The notes under the pieces are model-generated. The model worked only from the letters and a program-made list of their open reading frames with translations, was not told the origin of the DNA and did no database searches. A program made the translations under genes and the position numbers. DNA of 64,000 nucleotides from Chrysopilus asiliformis (lineage: Eukaryota; Arthropoda; Insecta; Diptera; Rhagionidae): positions 52,384,706 to 52,448,705 of the forward strand of contig OZ035960.1 in NCBI GenBank assembly GCA_964034945.1, given 5' to 3'. Positions 30,401 through 40,249 of the stretch are shown here, piece after piece (positions within the stretch are counted from its first letter, which is position 1; each line of letters starts with the position of its first letter).

Positions 30401-33198
30401 TTGACCTGCAAGAAGTACAGGCCCCGTTTGGAGAAGTTGTGAGATTTAGTTTAGAGCAAAACACACTTTTTTTTCGTTCAACTTCAGTGTTTTATTAAAC
30501 GGTTTACAATTTAATATGAATTTTCCAGATTTTTATGACGCATACGGTATTTGAAGATCAAAAAGTATAAACAAGCGTGACAGATTTTTAGTCATTCTAA
30601 TGAAATACAAAATTACTAAAAAAGATGAAATAAAAAAAAAATTAAAAAAATAAAAAAAAGTTAAAAAATTTTTTTTTTTAAAAAATGCACTAAAAAGGAA
30701 AAAAAATAATTTTTTAGTACTGTGTATCAGAAATAAAGGCTAGTTAAGGGCATAACAAATATATTAATTCTTCTCGGGTTGTACGGTCTGGATTAAAACT
30801 CCAATTATGTGTTGAACATTACTTTATTCAATGCCTCGACGTTTCGCCTGCTAGCGCTAGGCTTCTTCAGGAGTGCTGGATCTGTGATGCACAGTATTAC
30901 AATAATTACATCTAATTACACAATCTTTATACTTACAATATTTGTTGTTAAATTTTAAACATTCAAAGCACTATTACAAACGTACATAAAAATAAATTAA
31001 TACGTTGCACAAAATAAATAACAATTAAAAAATAAAAAAATAAAAAATCGGAAACATCCGTCCTTGTCAAATTTTGAAAATTTATTTTATATTAGTCAAT
31101 TTAACCGTTTTTTCGTTCTAAGAGAGCGCAATATGTTTCGTTAATATTCTCTGTGTCTGTTCTCTTATTTATTGAGTTTTTAGTGGTATATATGTGTAAT
31201 GCTTCTAGCGTCATTCTCTTTTTAAAATTTTTTTCCTTACAAAGAATTTTTGTTTTGTCAAAATTAGGAGCATGATTGAAATCAATGCAATGCTCAGACA
31301 ACGCTGTTTTGTTAGCAGATTTGGATTTTATGTCCGATTTATGTCCCGCAATTCTGCTTTTTAATTGTTGGCAAGTGGTGCCCACATATTTAGCATTACA
31401 ATGGTTGTTGTTAGTACCCGAGCAAGGAATTTCATACACTATGTTAGATTGGAGGAGTCTCGGAATTTTGTCTTTCAGTCTCGTGTAACATTTGTTGACT
31501 GTTTTTATCGGTTTAAAAGCTGTTATTATGTTACCATCATTTTGTTTAATAAGAAGTTTAAAATTTTCCGAGAAACCTGGAACATAGCCTACACTCCTAA
31601 AACATGGGTTTGCCATCCTGTCATTTATGGTGATGTTATCTTTGTTAGTATTGTTCTGTAATTTCATAATTTGTGCTTTTATAATTTTATTTGTCAAATT
31701 CAAAGGGTAACCATTTTGGTTTAAAATGTTCTTGACGATATTAATATTTTTGTTATGGAATTTTGAGTCGCTTAAAGCTTAAAGCGACTCAAAATTCCAT
31801 AACAAAAATATTAATATCGTCAAGAACATTTTAAACCAAAATGGTTACCCTTTGAATTTGACAAATAAAATTATAAAAACACAAATTATGAAATTACAGA
31901 ACAATACTAACAAAGATAACATCACCATAAATGACAGGATGGCAAACCCATGTTTTAGGAGTGTAGGCTATGTTCCAGGTTTCTCGGAAAATTTTAAACT
32001 TCTTATTAAACAAAATGATGGTAACATAATAACAGCTTTTAAACCGATAAAAACAGTCAACAAATGTTACACGAGACTGAAAGACAAAATTCCGAGACTC
32101 CTCCAATCTAACATAGTGTATGAAATTCCTTGCTCGGGTACTAACAACAACCATTGTAATGCTAAATATGTGGGCACCACTTGCCAACAATTAAAAAGCA
32201 GAATTGCGGGACATAAATCGGACATAAAATCCAAATCTGCTAACAAAACAGCGTTGTCTGAGCATTGCATTAATTTCAATCATGCTCCTAATTTTGACAA
32301 AACAAAAATTCTTTGTAAGGAAAAAAATTTTAAAAAGAGAATGACGCTAGAAGCATTACACATATATACCACTAAAAACTCAATAAATAAGAGAACAGAC
32401 ACAGAGAATATTAACGAAACATATTGCGCTCTCTTAGAACGAAAAAACGGTTAAATTGACTAATATAAAATAAATTTTCAAAATTTGACAAGGACGGATG
32501 TTTCCGATTTTTTATTTTTTAATTTTTTAATTGTTATTTATTTTGTGCAACGTATTAATTTATTTTTATGTACGTTTGTAATAGTGCTTTGAATGTTTAA
32601 AATTTAACAACAAATATTGTAAGTATAAAGATTGTGTAATTAGATGTAATTATTGTAATACTGTGCATCACAGATCCAGCACTCCTGAAGAAGCCTAGCG
32701 CTAGCAGGCGAAACGTCGAGGCATTGAATAAAGTAATGTTCAACACATAATTGGAGTTTTAATCCAGACCGTACAACCCGAGAAGAATTAATATATTAGA
32801 ATTAAAAACGGTCGAGAATATAAGATAATCAGGCATAACAAATATTTATCTCGCTTTTATTTCTGATACACAGTACCAAAAAATTATTTTTTCCTTTTTA
32901 GTGTATTTTTTTTAATAAATCATCATCCTCGGTGCTACAGCTCTCGAAGAGCCTGGGTCTGCTCAATTGAGGTTTCATAAAAATAAAGGCTTTTTTTAAA
33001 ATTTTATTTTTAAATATTATACTTGAAGAACATTTTATTTACAAACGCGGTCTGATTGGCTAACGACGCGATAAACAACATTAAAGATCAAATTACGTAC
33101 CTTATAGGAAACTAAATCGTGTACTTTGCATGTGAGTGTAGCATCACGTCCAACTGGGACTGTTACATTTGATATTGGAGCACTAAATTTAGGATCCG
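23628..33198 (-). CDS. DIP-family Ig cell-surface protein, five internal exons
   Basis: Exons (minus strand) are 33198-33101, 24670-24463, 24394-24107, 24038-23757 and 23702-23628, joined by introns of 8,430, 68, 68 and 54 bp, all GT-AG and in compatible phase. About 315 codons are visible and encode three Ig domains with their cysteine pairs (LTCKVHD/WYMCQIN; LTCSASG/YLCIASN; LECVTES/YKCIAKN). WLRVDTQTILTIQNHVITKN and DRGWYMCQINTDPMKSQVGY are signatures of Dpr-interacting proteins, neuronal surface proteins that bind Dpr partners in synaptic matching. Lachesin is the nearest alternative but lacks the first signature. The signal-peptide exon lies above 33198 and the C-terminus below 23628; neither was found. 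The first intron holds a dense transposon cluster, including a Penelope-like palindrome. I did not choose among the DIP paralogues. Confidence 0.92.
23757..24038 (-). CDS. DIP exon D: Ig3
   Basis: 282 bp, acceptor TTTCAG, donor GTAACA. It begins (F)SPTIWTRHENLYAHIGQK and ends DKTITIF with one base carried over. Cysteines are in LECVTES and YKCIAKN; DFGEYKC is the canonical Ig tyrosine corner. Confidence 0.9.
24107..24394 (-). CDS. DIP exon C: Ig2
   Basis: 288 bp, acceptor ATTCAG, donor GTACGA. It begins VPPDILDFETSHDMVVEEG and ends RVLLVVN. Cysteines are in LTCSASG and AYLCIASN; RHHMGAY is the usual D-x-G-x-Y region variant of the family. Confidence 0.92.
24463..24670 (-). CDS. DIP exon B: rest of Ig1
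   Basis: 208 bp, acceptor TTTAAG, donor GTAATA. It begins VAWLRVDTQTILTIQNHVIT and ends SQVGYLDVV with one base carried over. It contains the W and the second Cys (WYMCQIN) of Ig1. Confidence 0.92.
24671..25193. other. DIP intron 1 start; no gene
   Basis: AT-rich intron sequence just upstream (minus strand) of exon B. No coding similarity was seen. Confidence 0.45.
25194..26411 (+). mobile_element. hAT relic
   Basis: A possible left end, CAGAGTCCGACCGTTTATTC with GGCCGAAACTGGCCGAAG behind it, lies about 1 kb upstream of a hAT C-terminal dimerisation fragment. The middle is decayed and the right end was cut by the neighbouring Tc1/mariner insertion at 26412. Confidence 0.4.
26178..26435 (+). 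pseudogene. hAT transposase C-terminal dimerisation fragment
   Basis: Residues about 18-60 (LHQLLKILATLPVSTFSAEL, then TRLDLFRIFREISIKPEETV) match the hATC pattern L-x-L-x2-LPVS-x2-AER...RL-x2-L. AER reads AEL, and about ten residues between the two halves are missing, so it is broken. The frame runs through the TIR of the next element. The hATC domain normally dimerises the transposase. Confidence 0.65.
26524..27033 (+). pseudogene. Tc1/mariner transposase remnant (both ends only)
   Basis: It begins MVKFTNKQRLKIIKTYYRNS (HTH start of the family) and hits a stop after 27 codons. It resumes with the third-catalytic-Asp region as FDLTSLDFFYGVMLSRW, is interrupted by a MITE, and ends ANKPTMLKELRNNIERENAY...WLQRINQCNARGGHM to a TAA. 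The first and second catalytic regions are gone. It is non-functional. Confidence 0.7.
26684..26865. mobile_element. MITE with AGGMGCCTCCACA ends
   Basis: The ends AGGAGCCTCCACACGTTCAA and its partner TTGAACATGTGGAGGCGCCT are inverted. TTA lies at both flanks (26681-26683, 26866-26868). TCAATGTTACTTGA recurs. The 3 bp TTA TSD suggests PIF/Harbinger. It lies within the transposase relic. Confidence 0.65.
27221..27818 (+). mobile_element. DINE-1/Helentron-like element
   Basis: Complete: 5' TATACCCGTATGGTGAAACC, GTCY array at about 27355-27452 (the longest among intact copies), an 18-base G run before TACCCCCC, and the TTGCCAGATTGGCAA hairpin near the 3' end. Frames over the array are simple-repeat translations. 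Confidence 0.75.
27910..28155 (+). pseudogene. Pogo/Tigger transposase HTH fragment
   Basis: The frame reads DDILEKLRKGVPAKLLCQGF then EVHKSTITRIKRQENTIRKF. This is the CENP-B-type N-terminal helix-turn-helix (S-T-I-x-R-I-x-K-x2). The DDE core is absent; after about 45 residues the sequence is unrelated. It lies next to a pogo-like right TIR, which supports the assignment. Confidence 0.6.
27910..28297 (+). mobile_element. Pogo/Tigger-like relic
   Basis: The right end AGTTGCGATTACCGAGGGCG then TATACTG followed by TA matches the style of the 7053-8203 element. The left end is not clear. It contains an N-terminal transposase fragment. Confidence 0.55.
28298..29059. other. DIP intron; no gene recognised
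   Basis: AT-rich intronic sequence with no clear repeat boundaries. Confidence 0.45.
29060..29690. repeat. Tandem 113-122 bp repeat array with AAAAGCTTTTATTT end
   Basis: It begins AAAAGCTTTTATTTAGCTTG with a short GTCTGTTT block. Four units follow, each with AAGGTCCTGTWAGGATAACG-like sequence (at 29221, 29343, 29461 and 29574), CTCAAATTTTCCGG and a GGGGTTTTGGGGTAGCTGAA-like stretch. The same units occur inverted at 37080-37320. Confidence 0.75.
29715..30547 (+). mobile_element. Tc1-like deletion derivative, copy 1
   Basis: The ends are CCGTATGCGTCATAAAAATC and its inverse, with TA on both sides. 833 bp. The transposase N-terminus is joined directly to its distal catalytic region, at the same junction as copies 2 and 3. 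Confidence 0.8.
29859..30110 (+). pseudogene. Tc1-like transposase N-terminal HTH (copy 1)
   Basis: 83 residues: MREVRKVKIIKLVHARRSNK, then a HTH (AISNELNVALSTVYAVRA) and the GRPISVRTP linker to a second helix region. It ends at VRTSWRVM followed by a stop. Beyond the deletion junction, other frames still show the second catalytic Asp (FQQDGAPCHTARS) and traces of the third (LNPLDF). The protein could bind the element ends but not cut. Confidence 0.7.
31101..31703 (-). pseudogene. Penelope-like RT C-terminus plus GIY-YIG endonuclease (left arm)
   Basis: 200 residues. Residues about 40-60 (VGYVPGFSENF), 65-85 (TAFKPIKTVNKCYTRLKDKI) and VYEIPCSGTNNNHCNAKYVG are the run into the GIY-YIG nuclease; in canonical proteins VYxIPC is followed by YVGxT. 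GTTCQQLKSRIAGHKSDIKS and ALSEHC are the nuclease's conserved Arg and His regions. The reverse transcriptase core is missing (5' truncation at the palindrome centre). In PLEs this nuclease nicks the target for reverse transcription. The frame is open but cannot be autonomous. Confidence 0.8.
31852..32454 (+). pseudogene. Penelope-like RT C-terminus plus GIY-YIG endonuclease (right arm)
   Basis: Mirror copy of the left-arm frame. Only two residues differ: KTQIMK against KAQIMK, and INFNHAPN against IDFNHAPN. Truncated at the same point. Near-identity means the inverted pair arose recently or in one event. Confidence 0.8.
33101..33198 (-). CDS. DIP exon A: start of Ig1
   Basis: AACAG acceptor, then 98 bp ending AAG before GTACGT. 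It reads (x)DPKFSAPISNVTVPVGRD, then ATLTCKVHDLVSYK. It contains the first Ig1 cysteine. Two bases complete a codon from an unseen upstream exon; the exon ends in phase 0. Confidence 0.9.
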
Positions 33199-34945
33199 CT
33201 GTTAAAATAAAAAAGGGGAAAAGTTTATTTTGATTTTATTTTGTTAATAAATCTATCTACACATTATCTATTCTTGTTAGGCTGTTAAATCTTGCGGAAA
33301 CATTAAATTGACACAGCATAAAGAACAACGCTACACTTAAGGAAAGCCATTTTATAAGGTGAACGGTACGGATGGATATCGTATTGCCCACTTTACAAAT
33401 AATGATAAGGGAACGCAAACAGGACTCATAGAGGGTATCTAGTTAAGCGCATTTCAACGTGAAAACTTCTGCCCAATTAACATTTCCCAAAAAAAAAAAA
33501 AAATGTGGAAGGAATGCTTTTTTTACGATGATGGTTTGGCTTGACTTGGCTTCAATGCCGTTTCTACAGATTCCCGAGGGGAGAAATAAAATGTTAACGT
33601 GACATTTGCGTAAATTATTTCAATGTGCAAGGCAGTTTGATTCTAACCGAAATGACTTTCTACCTTAACATTGTATAATTTAAGAGTCTATACACGATTC
33701 TCAACAAATTGTAGTTTTCCAAATTTCTAATGCCGTTTTCTTCTCTTTTCATACCACCGACTGGCTGCAATGTGGACGTACAATCAAATCGGTGAATATT
33801 CGATTTTCATCAGGTGTTTTGAAATGTTACAGTAATAGGTATTTAGTTGCTGGTCATGGCTCGATAAGTTAACTCACTTTGAGTTAAGTTATTAGTATAG
33901 CCTGAGGTTGCTTAATAAGTAGAAATGCGAAGTACACAACCGTTTCGAAACAAGTTAACAACCCACCAAATAGAAATAACAATTCATGGGGGCATGGAGG
34001 GGCAATCAAAGATGTTAATGATCCTAACCCGATCAGCAAAAGCCAACCAAGTGTCGTCCTTTTAATTCCAATGCCTTACTGTCAATTTAAGTGTCTAGAA
34101 TTTGATTTATTGGTACAATACCTTTCACCGACCGGCATTTTTCTGCTTGGTTACCTTTTGTGGATTATTGGGGGGATTCTATGGTATATACTAGGCGATG
34201 ATATTTTGTACCCGGATATTTTTTCTTGTCTGATTTTTCCATTTTCATAAAGTTTTATTGTTATTATTTCATTTTCCTTCATAATATTTTTTTGTTTTGT
34301 TTTTCATAGACTATGATTCACGAAGCACCACCGACCGGCAATTTTCCCTTTCATTTTTTTTCCAATACATCCTTGTATAGTCGTGAGGCCGGGGCTGCTT
34401 TAGAACACGCAATGTCTGTGAAGAAAACGACATGTGTCTGCCCCGAGTGCATTGATTTATTAAGGATAATAGACGTAGGTCTCTAATAAACTGCGAAGGA
34501 TGCGGAAGTTAGCTGTTTGCATTTTTGTCGGTTACCTGGCTCATTTAGCCAGTCAGATAACGTATGGGATAGTTATTTTGGTTTTCATCAAACACCGAAA
34601 ATATCGTGTTTAAGAAATATTCAAGGAATTCTACTGGTTGATGAACTACGGATTAATAAGTAATTGAAATTTCGAGTCACTGAGAAGTTCAGATTAGAAT
34701 CAAAAGATCGAAATTGAATTAGTGAAACTTCATATGAGTTCTAAAGATTTATTTTTTTTATTAAAAAAATATATTTTTATATTTTATAATAAAAAAACGA
34801 AGTTTTTCGGTTATCGTCGTAGATACAATACTTTCCTTCTATAGCTACGCAGAGGAAAATAATAATAACACAATGTGTTCCGTTGCCGCATTGTCATATT
34901 TTTGAAAAACTATAAAAGATTTCTTTCTTCTACAAAAGGTTAATA
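33199..34945. other. DIP upstream intron; no gene recognised
   Basis: Less repetitive and somewhat less AT-rich than its surroundings. No further DIP exon could be read on the minus strand. Confidence 0.45.
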
Positions 34946-35863
34946 CACTCATACCTCGCTTTACGGCCTAGATACGTTCCGGGAAAGTTGGCCGTAAAGC
35001 GAAAAACCGTATAACGAATCAATTATTTTCATACAAACCCATACAAATTCAATAGGATCCGTTCCAATTTTTTTTAAATACCGTAGTTTTTAGTTTAAAA
35101 CGCATTTTTTTTCTTGTTGTTTCTGCTGACATACAAAATAAAAATACATAACAAGTAATATAAGAATAACTTCAATAACAAAAAAAATTCATATGTACAT
35201 AAAAAGATAACTTAAAAAAAATTCATCTGCACATGTCCATATACATAATAAAAAACATAATTTAAAATGTTTAAATCGGTTCTAATCTGATGACGAAAAT
35301 GAATTACATCAGTGTGTTTAGAATGATAAAAATAATTAATTTTTGCATGTCCGTCCGTCCGTGTATGGCGCGGATTGCGGGCGCACGGATTGAGCTAGAG
35401 ACTTGAAAGTTTGCACAAATCCGTTTTTCGTAAAATGCGAGGCTAAGTTCGTTCATGAGCAAAAATGGACTATTAGGGGGGTACCCCCCATACGAACGAA
35501 AACGTTTTTTGTGAAAAACGGTGCATCTTATCAAAAAAGTTCAAGAACAAAAGTTGTCTAGGATATGATTCTACATAAAACTCCCTTACATCAAAATCCG
35601 ATTGGAATGAATTTAAAAAAATCTTATTGAAAAGTTTGCCTTCAGAGTAGAATTTTGATACAACTGTTCGCCATTCACTTAAATCATCATACGGGTTTTC
35701 AATAATTGCCAGATTGGCAATTATAGCTTTTGTTTTTTTTCGCGATTTTTTTGGGCCGTATAACGAAACATTTTGGGCCGTAAATCGAAAAAGTGCCATA
35801 ATTAAAGAAGGCCGTTATAGCGAAAAGCCGTATAAAGAGCGGCCGTATAGCGAGGTATGAGTG
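34946..35863. mobile_element. Pogo/Tigger-like MITE with CCGTAWAGCG ladder
   Basis: The left end is CACTCATACCTCGCTTTACG and the right reads CACTCATACCTCGCTATACG in reverse complement, with TA on both sides. GGCCGTATAGCG-type words recur at both ends. A truncated Helentron is nested inside. Confidence 0.75.
35290..35737 (+). mobile_element. 5'-truncated Helentron
   Basis: It starts GACGAAAATGAATTACATCA, has a very short GTCC block, and ends in TTGCCAGATTGGCAA then TTTTGTTTTT. Nested in the pogo-like MITE. Confidence 0.7.
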
Positions 35864-35865
35864 TA

Positions 35866-36889
35866 TTTGCAAAACCTTTATTGTACTTCTTCCATGTGTT
35901 CGGTTGTGTAAGAATAAACTATTTGTAGAGGCAAAAAAGTCTGAAGATATCTATTGGCCTTTAAAAATAAGGTAATGGGGCAACGCAACGCATTCGGTAT
36001 GCCATATCGCTAAGTTAACCACACCACGATCTTAAAATAAAGGGCCTTAAAGATAAAATGTGTTACTCTAGACTTGTCAAAAGATTTTTAACGAGGATAA
36101 AAATCTTTTGATCACTAGTCCAAGATTCTGCTATACGGATGAGCATTGAAGTTTTTGGGGGCATCAAAATCAGTCCCCGCGTTTCAAAGTTCGGGTGCAC
36201 ACCAACAGTGGTGCCCACGATATAAGAGACTTTTCTGGGTAATTTGGAGTAGTTGAATTCGAATCTGGCAGCAGTTTGGCTGTAGCAGATCTACGTTTTA
36301 CCAGATCTAAAATATAGAAAGGCCATTATATGGACCAGGATGAATGTCGGCCTGTTTAATCAGTTTTGGTCTACTAAAGATTTTCGTCAACAGTTAAGCG
36401 CAAAATACAATTGGGCCGACTGAACATTTACAACGACAGATTACGGTGACAATGTCGCCCTCCATATACAATTCCGCACACTTTGTTGTTCTAAACGTCA
36501 TTTGTTTTTAATTTGATTTTGACAGTCGAACGGTGAGCCACATATAACATTTTTTGTTACAAATTATCATAGAAATTAGGAATGTGAATGTAAGCAACAC
36601 AGCATACCAACTATATTTCCTAATACTTTTTTAAATTTCCACTTGAGTGACGAAACTTAAATTTTATGACATCCCCATAAGATTTCATTTTGAATTAACC
36701 ATAAAATTTTGTCGGCGAGTTGACCGACAAAAGTTAAATTCGATTCAACTTTTTACGACGGCAACGTTGGTCGGATTAATTGTATACAGAAGCATAGGGT
36801 GCTATGAGTTTAAAATCTGATTTGTCGCCGTAAATGTTGTGTGAGGCTAATTGTATTCCGGATAAATTTTTATTTTATTGTTTTATGCT
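35866..36889. other. No gene recognised
   Basis: AT-rich sequence of mixed character; no coding similarity was seen. Confidence 0.45.
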
Positions 36890-36903
36890 TTATCTCGCTT
36901 TTT

Positions 36904-37472
36904 AAAAGCTTTTATATTTGTGATACACAGCGTCTAGAAAATTATTTTTTTCTTTTTAGTGCATTCTTTTTTAATAAAAGCTTTTTTTTAAAATTTTTTT
37001 ATTTTTTTTTTATTTTGTTCTTTTTAGTCTTCGAATATATATCCTTACATTTGAGATGTCCTTACAGGATTTTTAACTTGAGAATCGTATTCAGCGACCC
37101 CAAAAACCCCCAGAATAGATTTTTTTCCGGAAAATTTGGAGAAAAGGATAATCACGTTATCCTTACAGGACCTTCCGTTATCCTTACTGACTTTTTAATG
37201 GCAGATTCGGATTCAGCGACTCCAAAAACCCCCAGAATAGATTTTTTTCCGGAAAATTTGGAGAAAAGGATAATCACGTTATCCTTACAGGACCTTCCGT
37301 TATCCTTACAAGGACGAAGTAGTGAAAATATTGTATTGTCATCGGACTTATATAAGTGTGCAAAATTTCAAGTCAATCGGACAAGTGGAAGTGGGTCAAA
37401 ATTGGGTTGCAAGATTTGATCTGACAGACAAACAGACAGACAGACACGAAGGCAAGCTAAATAAAAGCTTTT
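36904..37472. repeat. AAAAGCTTTT-bounded element with two 122 bp tandem units
   Basis: AAAAGCTTTTA opens and AAAAGCTTTT closes the segment. It holds two units (TTCAGCGAC at about 37090 and 37212, period 122 bp) containing GGATAATCACGTTATCCTTA and CAGGACCTTCCGTTATCC, inverted relative to 29216-29690, and ends in a GACAGACA block. Confidence 0.65.
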
Positions 37473-37935
37473 AAAAATGAGTTGGCGTCTGTCTGTCTGT
37501 CTGTCTGTTCCTCTTTCACGCAAAAACGGGTGAACCGATTGACTTGAAATTTGGCATGACTGTCTGTGGTAGTTCTGGTTCCAACATAGGCATACGGAAA
37601 AGTAGCAGGAGGTGTGGGGGGAGTAAGGGGAGGGGGTAAAGTGATTTCGAAACTTAGTTTTTGCGCTATGTTACTGTTTCGCGGGGAAACTACTGAACCG
37701 ATTGGCCTGAAACTTTGCACAGATGTTCGTCGGGGGTCCAGCCCCAACATAGATCCATTAAAAAGTAGCCCGAGTGGTGGGGGAGTAAGGGAGGGGGTAA
37801 AGTGATCTCGAAACTTAGCTCTTCCTCTATGCGGGGAAACTACCGAGCCGATTGGCCTGAAGTTTAGCTCCAACATAGACCATGAAAAAAAAATTTGAAG
37901 AAACTTAACCCGGCAACGACGGGTATGCAAACTAG
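37473..37935 (+). mobile_element. Helitron-like 3' end with CTAG terminus
   Basis: After a GTCTGTCTGTC block come three diverged repeats (GAACCGATTGGCCTGAAACT-like). It ends in the hairpin ACCCGGCAACGACGGGT, then ATGCAAACTAG followed by T. This is the canonical Helitron 3' layout. The 5' TC end was not resolved. Confidence 0.65.
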
Positions 37936-37944
37936 TGATTCAAT

Positions 37945-38620
37945 AAATGACCGGTCGCAAAAATACCGTTTCATGCCGGTCACTTTATGACTGATTACAC
38001 AAAGTCACTTGTTATAAATTGTTTTTTTTTTGTAACCTGTCACAAAAAACCAGTGTAAATCGGTTACTTTGTGACCGATCACACAAAAACATTACAGATT
38101 GGTTACTTCGTGACCGATTACGCAAAGTTACTTGTTACAAATTAGCTATTTTATAACAGGTCATAAAAATCCGTTGCATATCAGAGGTAACCAGTCGGAA
38201 AGTTGTTGTTGTTTTTTGTTGTATCTCGTTGCGCTCGTTTATAATTCACTTACAGACAGTATTATGGAAGCATAAATAGTTAACTTTGCACCAAGGAATC
38301 CCTACTTACAGCTTTTTCTGATATGCACTTGTGATACAAGTTTACATTGATGTCATACTTGATCTGCCCCTCCCCGACTCCTTGTCAAACTTAGACACCA
38401 AAGAGCTTCTGGGAAAACGATTGCATAACAGTTGTTTTGTAACAATAGTTAAAAGAAATTTTCTGTGGTAACAGTTGTGCAATGTCACAAACGAGTTTCG
38501 CGGTTGCGCAACCTACCATTACTTTGTAATGATAACTGGACAACAACGGACACGATAACGTTACAGTAACGTTACTGTGACATTGCGATGACCAATTTGT
38601 GACCCTATATATTTTTCAGC
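37945..38620. repeat. Region of repeated GTCACAAAGTAACC-like words
   Basis: ACTTTRTGACYGATTACACAAAG and TTGTAACAGGTCA variants recur at 37975-38170, and GTAACGTTACTGTGAC-type words at 38560-38585. Probably subterminal repeats of an unidentified transposon. Confidence 0.35.
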
Positions 38621-40249
38621 CCACGTTATGTGACTGTCGCGTAACTGGTACTTGGATATAGAGTAAGATAGAATATTTATTAAATTATCTTGACCTCTCG
38701 GATTTTTTAAATATTTTTCTTTGAATAATATCGGGCTACAGGTCACTTCGGAATATTCTACTTTATTTTAAGGGGATTGAAAAGTCTTCGAGTTATCGAG
38801 TAATTAGACGTTCGACTTCGAGAAACTACAGTAACTACAGTATACACAAGGGGGACCTATACCACATTTTTCTTTATTAAAAAGTTAAAACATTTTTTTT
38901 TCACTTACAATAGAAGAACACAAATAATATCTTCCAATTAACTAAACAAATCCATTAAAAGTCCTATTTAGTAGGTAATATTTTTTTTACGTGAATGGCA
39001 CTGAGCAAATACAATTTTTTTTATTTATTATTAAAAATGATTATTGTCCAAATTAAATAAAAATCAATAAATCGATAATTATGTATCTACAGTCGAATTT
39101 TTCTAGGGCAAACCAATATTTGCTCCAAGAAGATAAAAAATTGAATCTCCCGCGAAAGCAATCATCAGCAAAATTTACAAGATTAGCCATGAAAACAACA
39201 ACCCCAAATCTCACTTTTTTTTCAGATATTTTCCAGTATTTTTTTTAAATCGTTTTTTCGCAAATTAACCAGTTGGTTATATGAAAATAGAAACCAGAAC
39301 TCCGTTATCGTCGGCGTTGTCCGCAAAACGATATCCCCCAACTATGCGACGAGGGACAGATCCCTTTTTCATATTCATAATTAATTATCAGCTAATTTAT
39401 TTAAAAATGACATATTTATTCCCTTAATAACGGCTTTAAGCGTACAACGCGGAAAACAGGAGTTTTTTAGTCAGTGGAGCAGCGGTGATAGTAACAGAGA
39501 TCAGCATCAGCTATATGGATCCCTATAGTAGATGCTGATTATTATTATTATGTGCCGAAAATACCCTTAAAATTAGCGGATGACGGGAACGATGGATGAG
39601 GCCGTGAAAATTGGGGTTCAGGGAAAATTTCGATGAGGGTCCTTTCTGGAACAGCGAGAGGATGGCGTTTCGCAAAAAGATGGTTAATAAGTGAAGTGAG
39701 GGGATTTGTTAACGGTATATGATATGGTGAAAAAATATGAACTGTTTTGAGAAAAGAAGACGAAAAACTCAAACTTTTAATCCTTAATGGCTCCTTATTT
39801 AATGAGTGCTTCGTCTGCACGTTTGACTTTAACCAAGGGGGAAATAATATGGAATGTTGATGATGATTCGCGAGGGGAACAAACCAAAAAACCATTACAT
39901 AGCATAAACGATATTTAAATGTCCCCTAAGGCGGCAATAAGTATCTTAAAAATATCTGTTCTCCACGCAGAAATTAAATTAACCAGATGACAATCGAAAT
40001 GAATTTTTATGTTTTTATAGGATTGCGAAATGTGTAAATGCTGTAATTTTTGGATTATAATAAAATGGGGAAAAAATTTTAGTTAGCAAAGGATTGGAGA
40101 AAAATCTGTTCAAGTTGATCAAAAGAGCAGGTGATGATTTCATGATATGAAATTTTCAATGCACGTGGTTAATATAAGGACAAGAAAACCAGTTTTTGAA
40201 AGAAAACTAGAAAACATTTCTTCTACATGAAGGATAGGAAATCATTAAT
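38621..40249. other. No gene recognised
   Basis: No coding similarity. The minus-strand frame at 39548-39895 has no recognised domain. Confidence 0.45.

Larger units (their letters stand above)
30758..32797. mobile_element. Penelope-like palindrome (two head-to-head 3' halves)
   Basis: Two 1,016 bp arms (30758-31773 and 31782-32797) mirror each other without indels around the 8 bp spacer AAAGCTTA. Only a few substitutions were noted. Each arm carries the RT tail and GIY-YIG region pointing outward and a 3' UTR. The inserted segment, flanked by the 14 bp TSD, extends to 32831, adding about 34 bp beyond the right arm. Confidence 0.85.
30600..33010. repeat. AT-rich foldback MITE split by the Penelope palindrome
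   Basis: Left part 30600-30757 (TTTAGTACTGTGTATCAGAA) and right part 32832-33010 (TTCTGATACACAGTACCAAA) are inverted partners. A 14 bp duplication, GGCATAACAAATAT, lies at 30749-30762 and 32832-32845. It marks the palindrome as an insertion. Confidence 0.65.

Noticed and set aside
36841..37419. 192-residue frame on +
   Set aside because: Phe-rich translation of A/T tracts followed by two tandem repeat units; no domain.
39548..39895. 115-residue frame on - in an otherwise non-repetitive region
   Set aside because: No domain or splice context; the codon pattern looks random.
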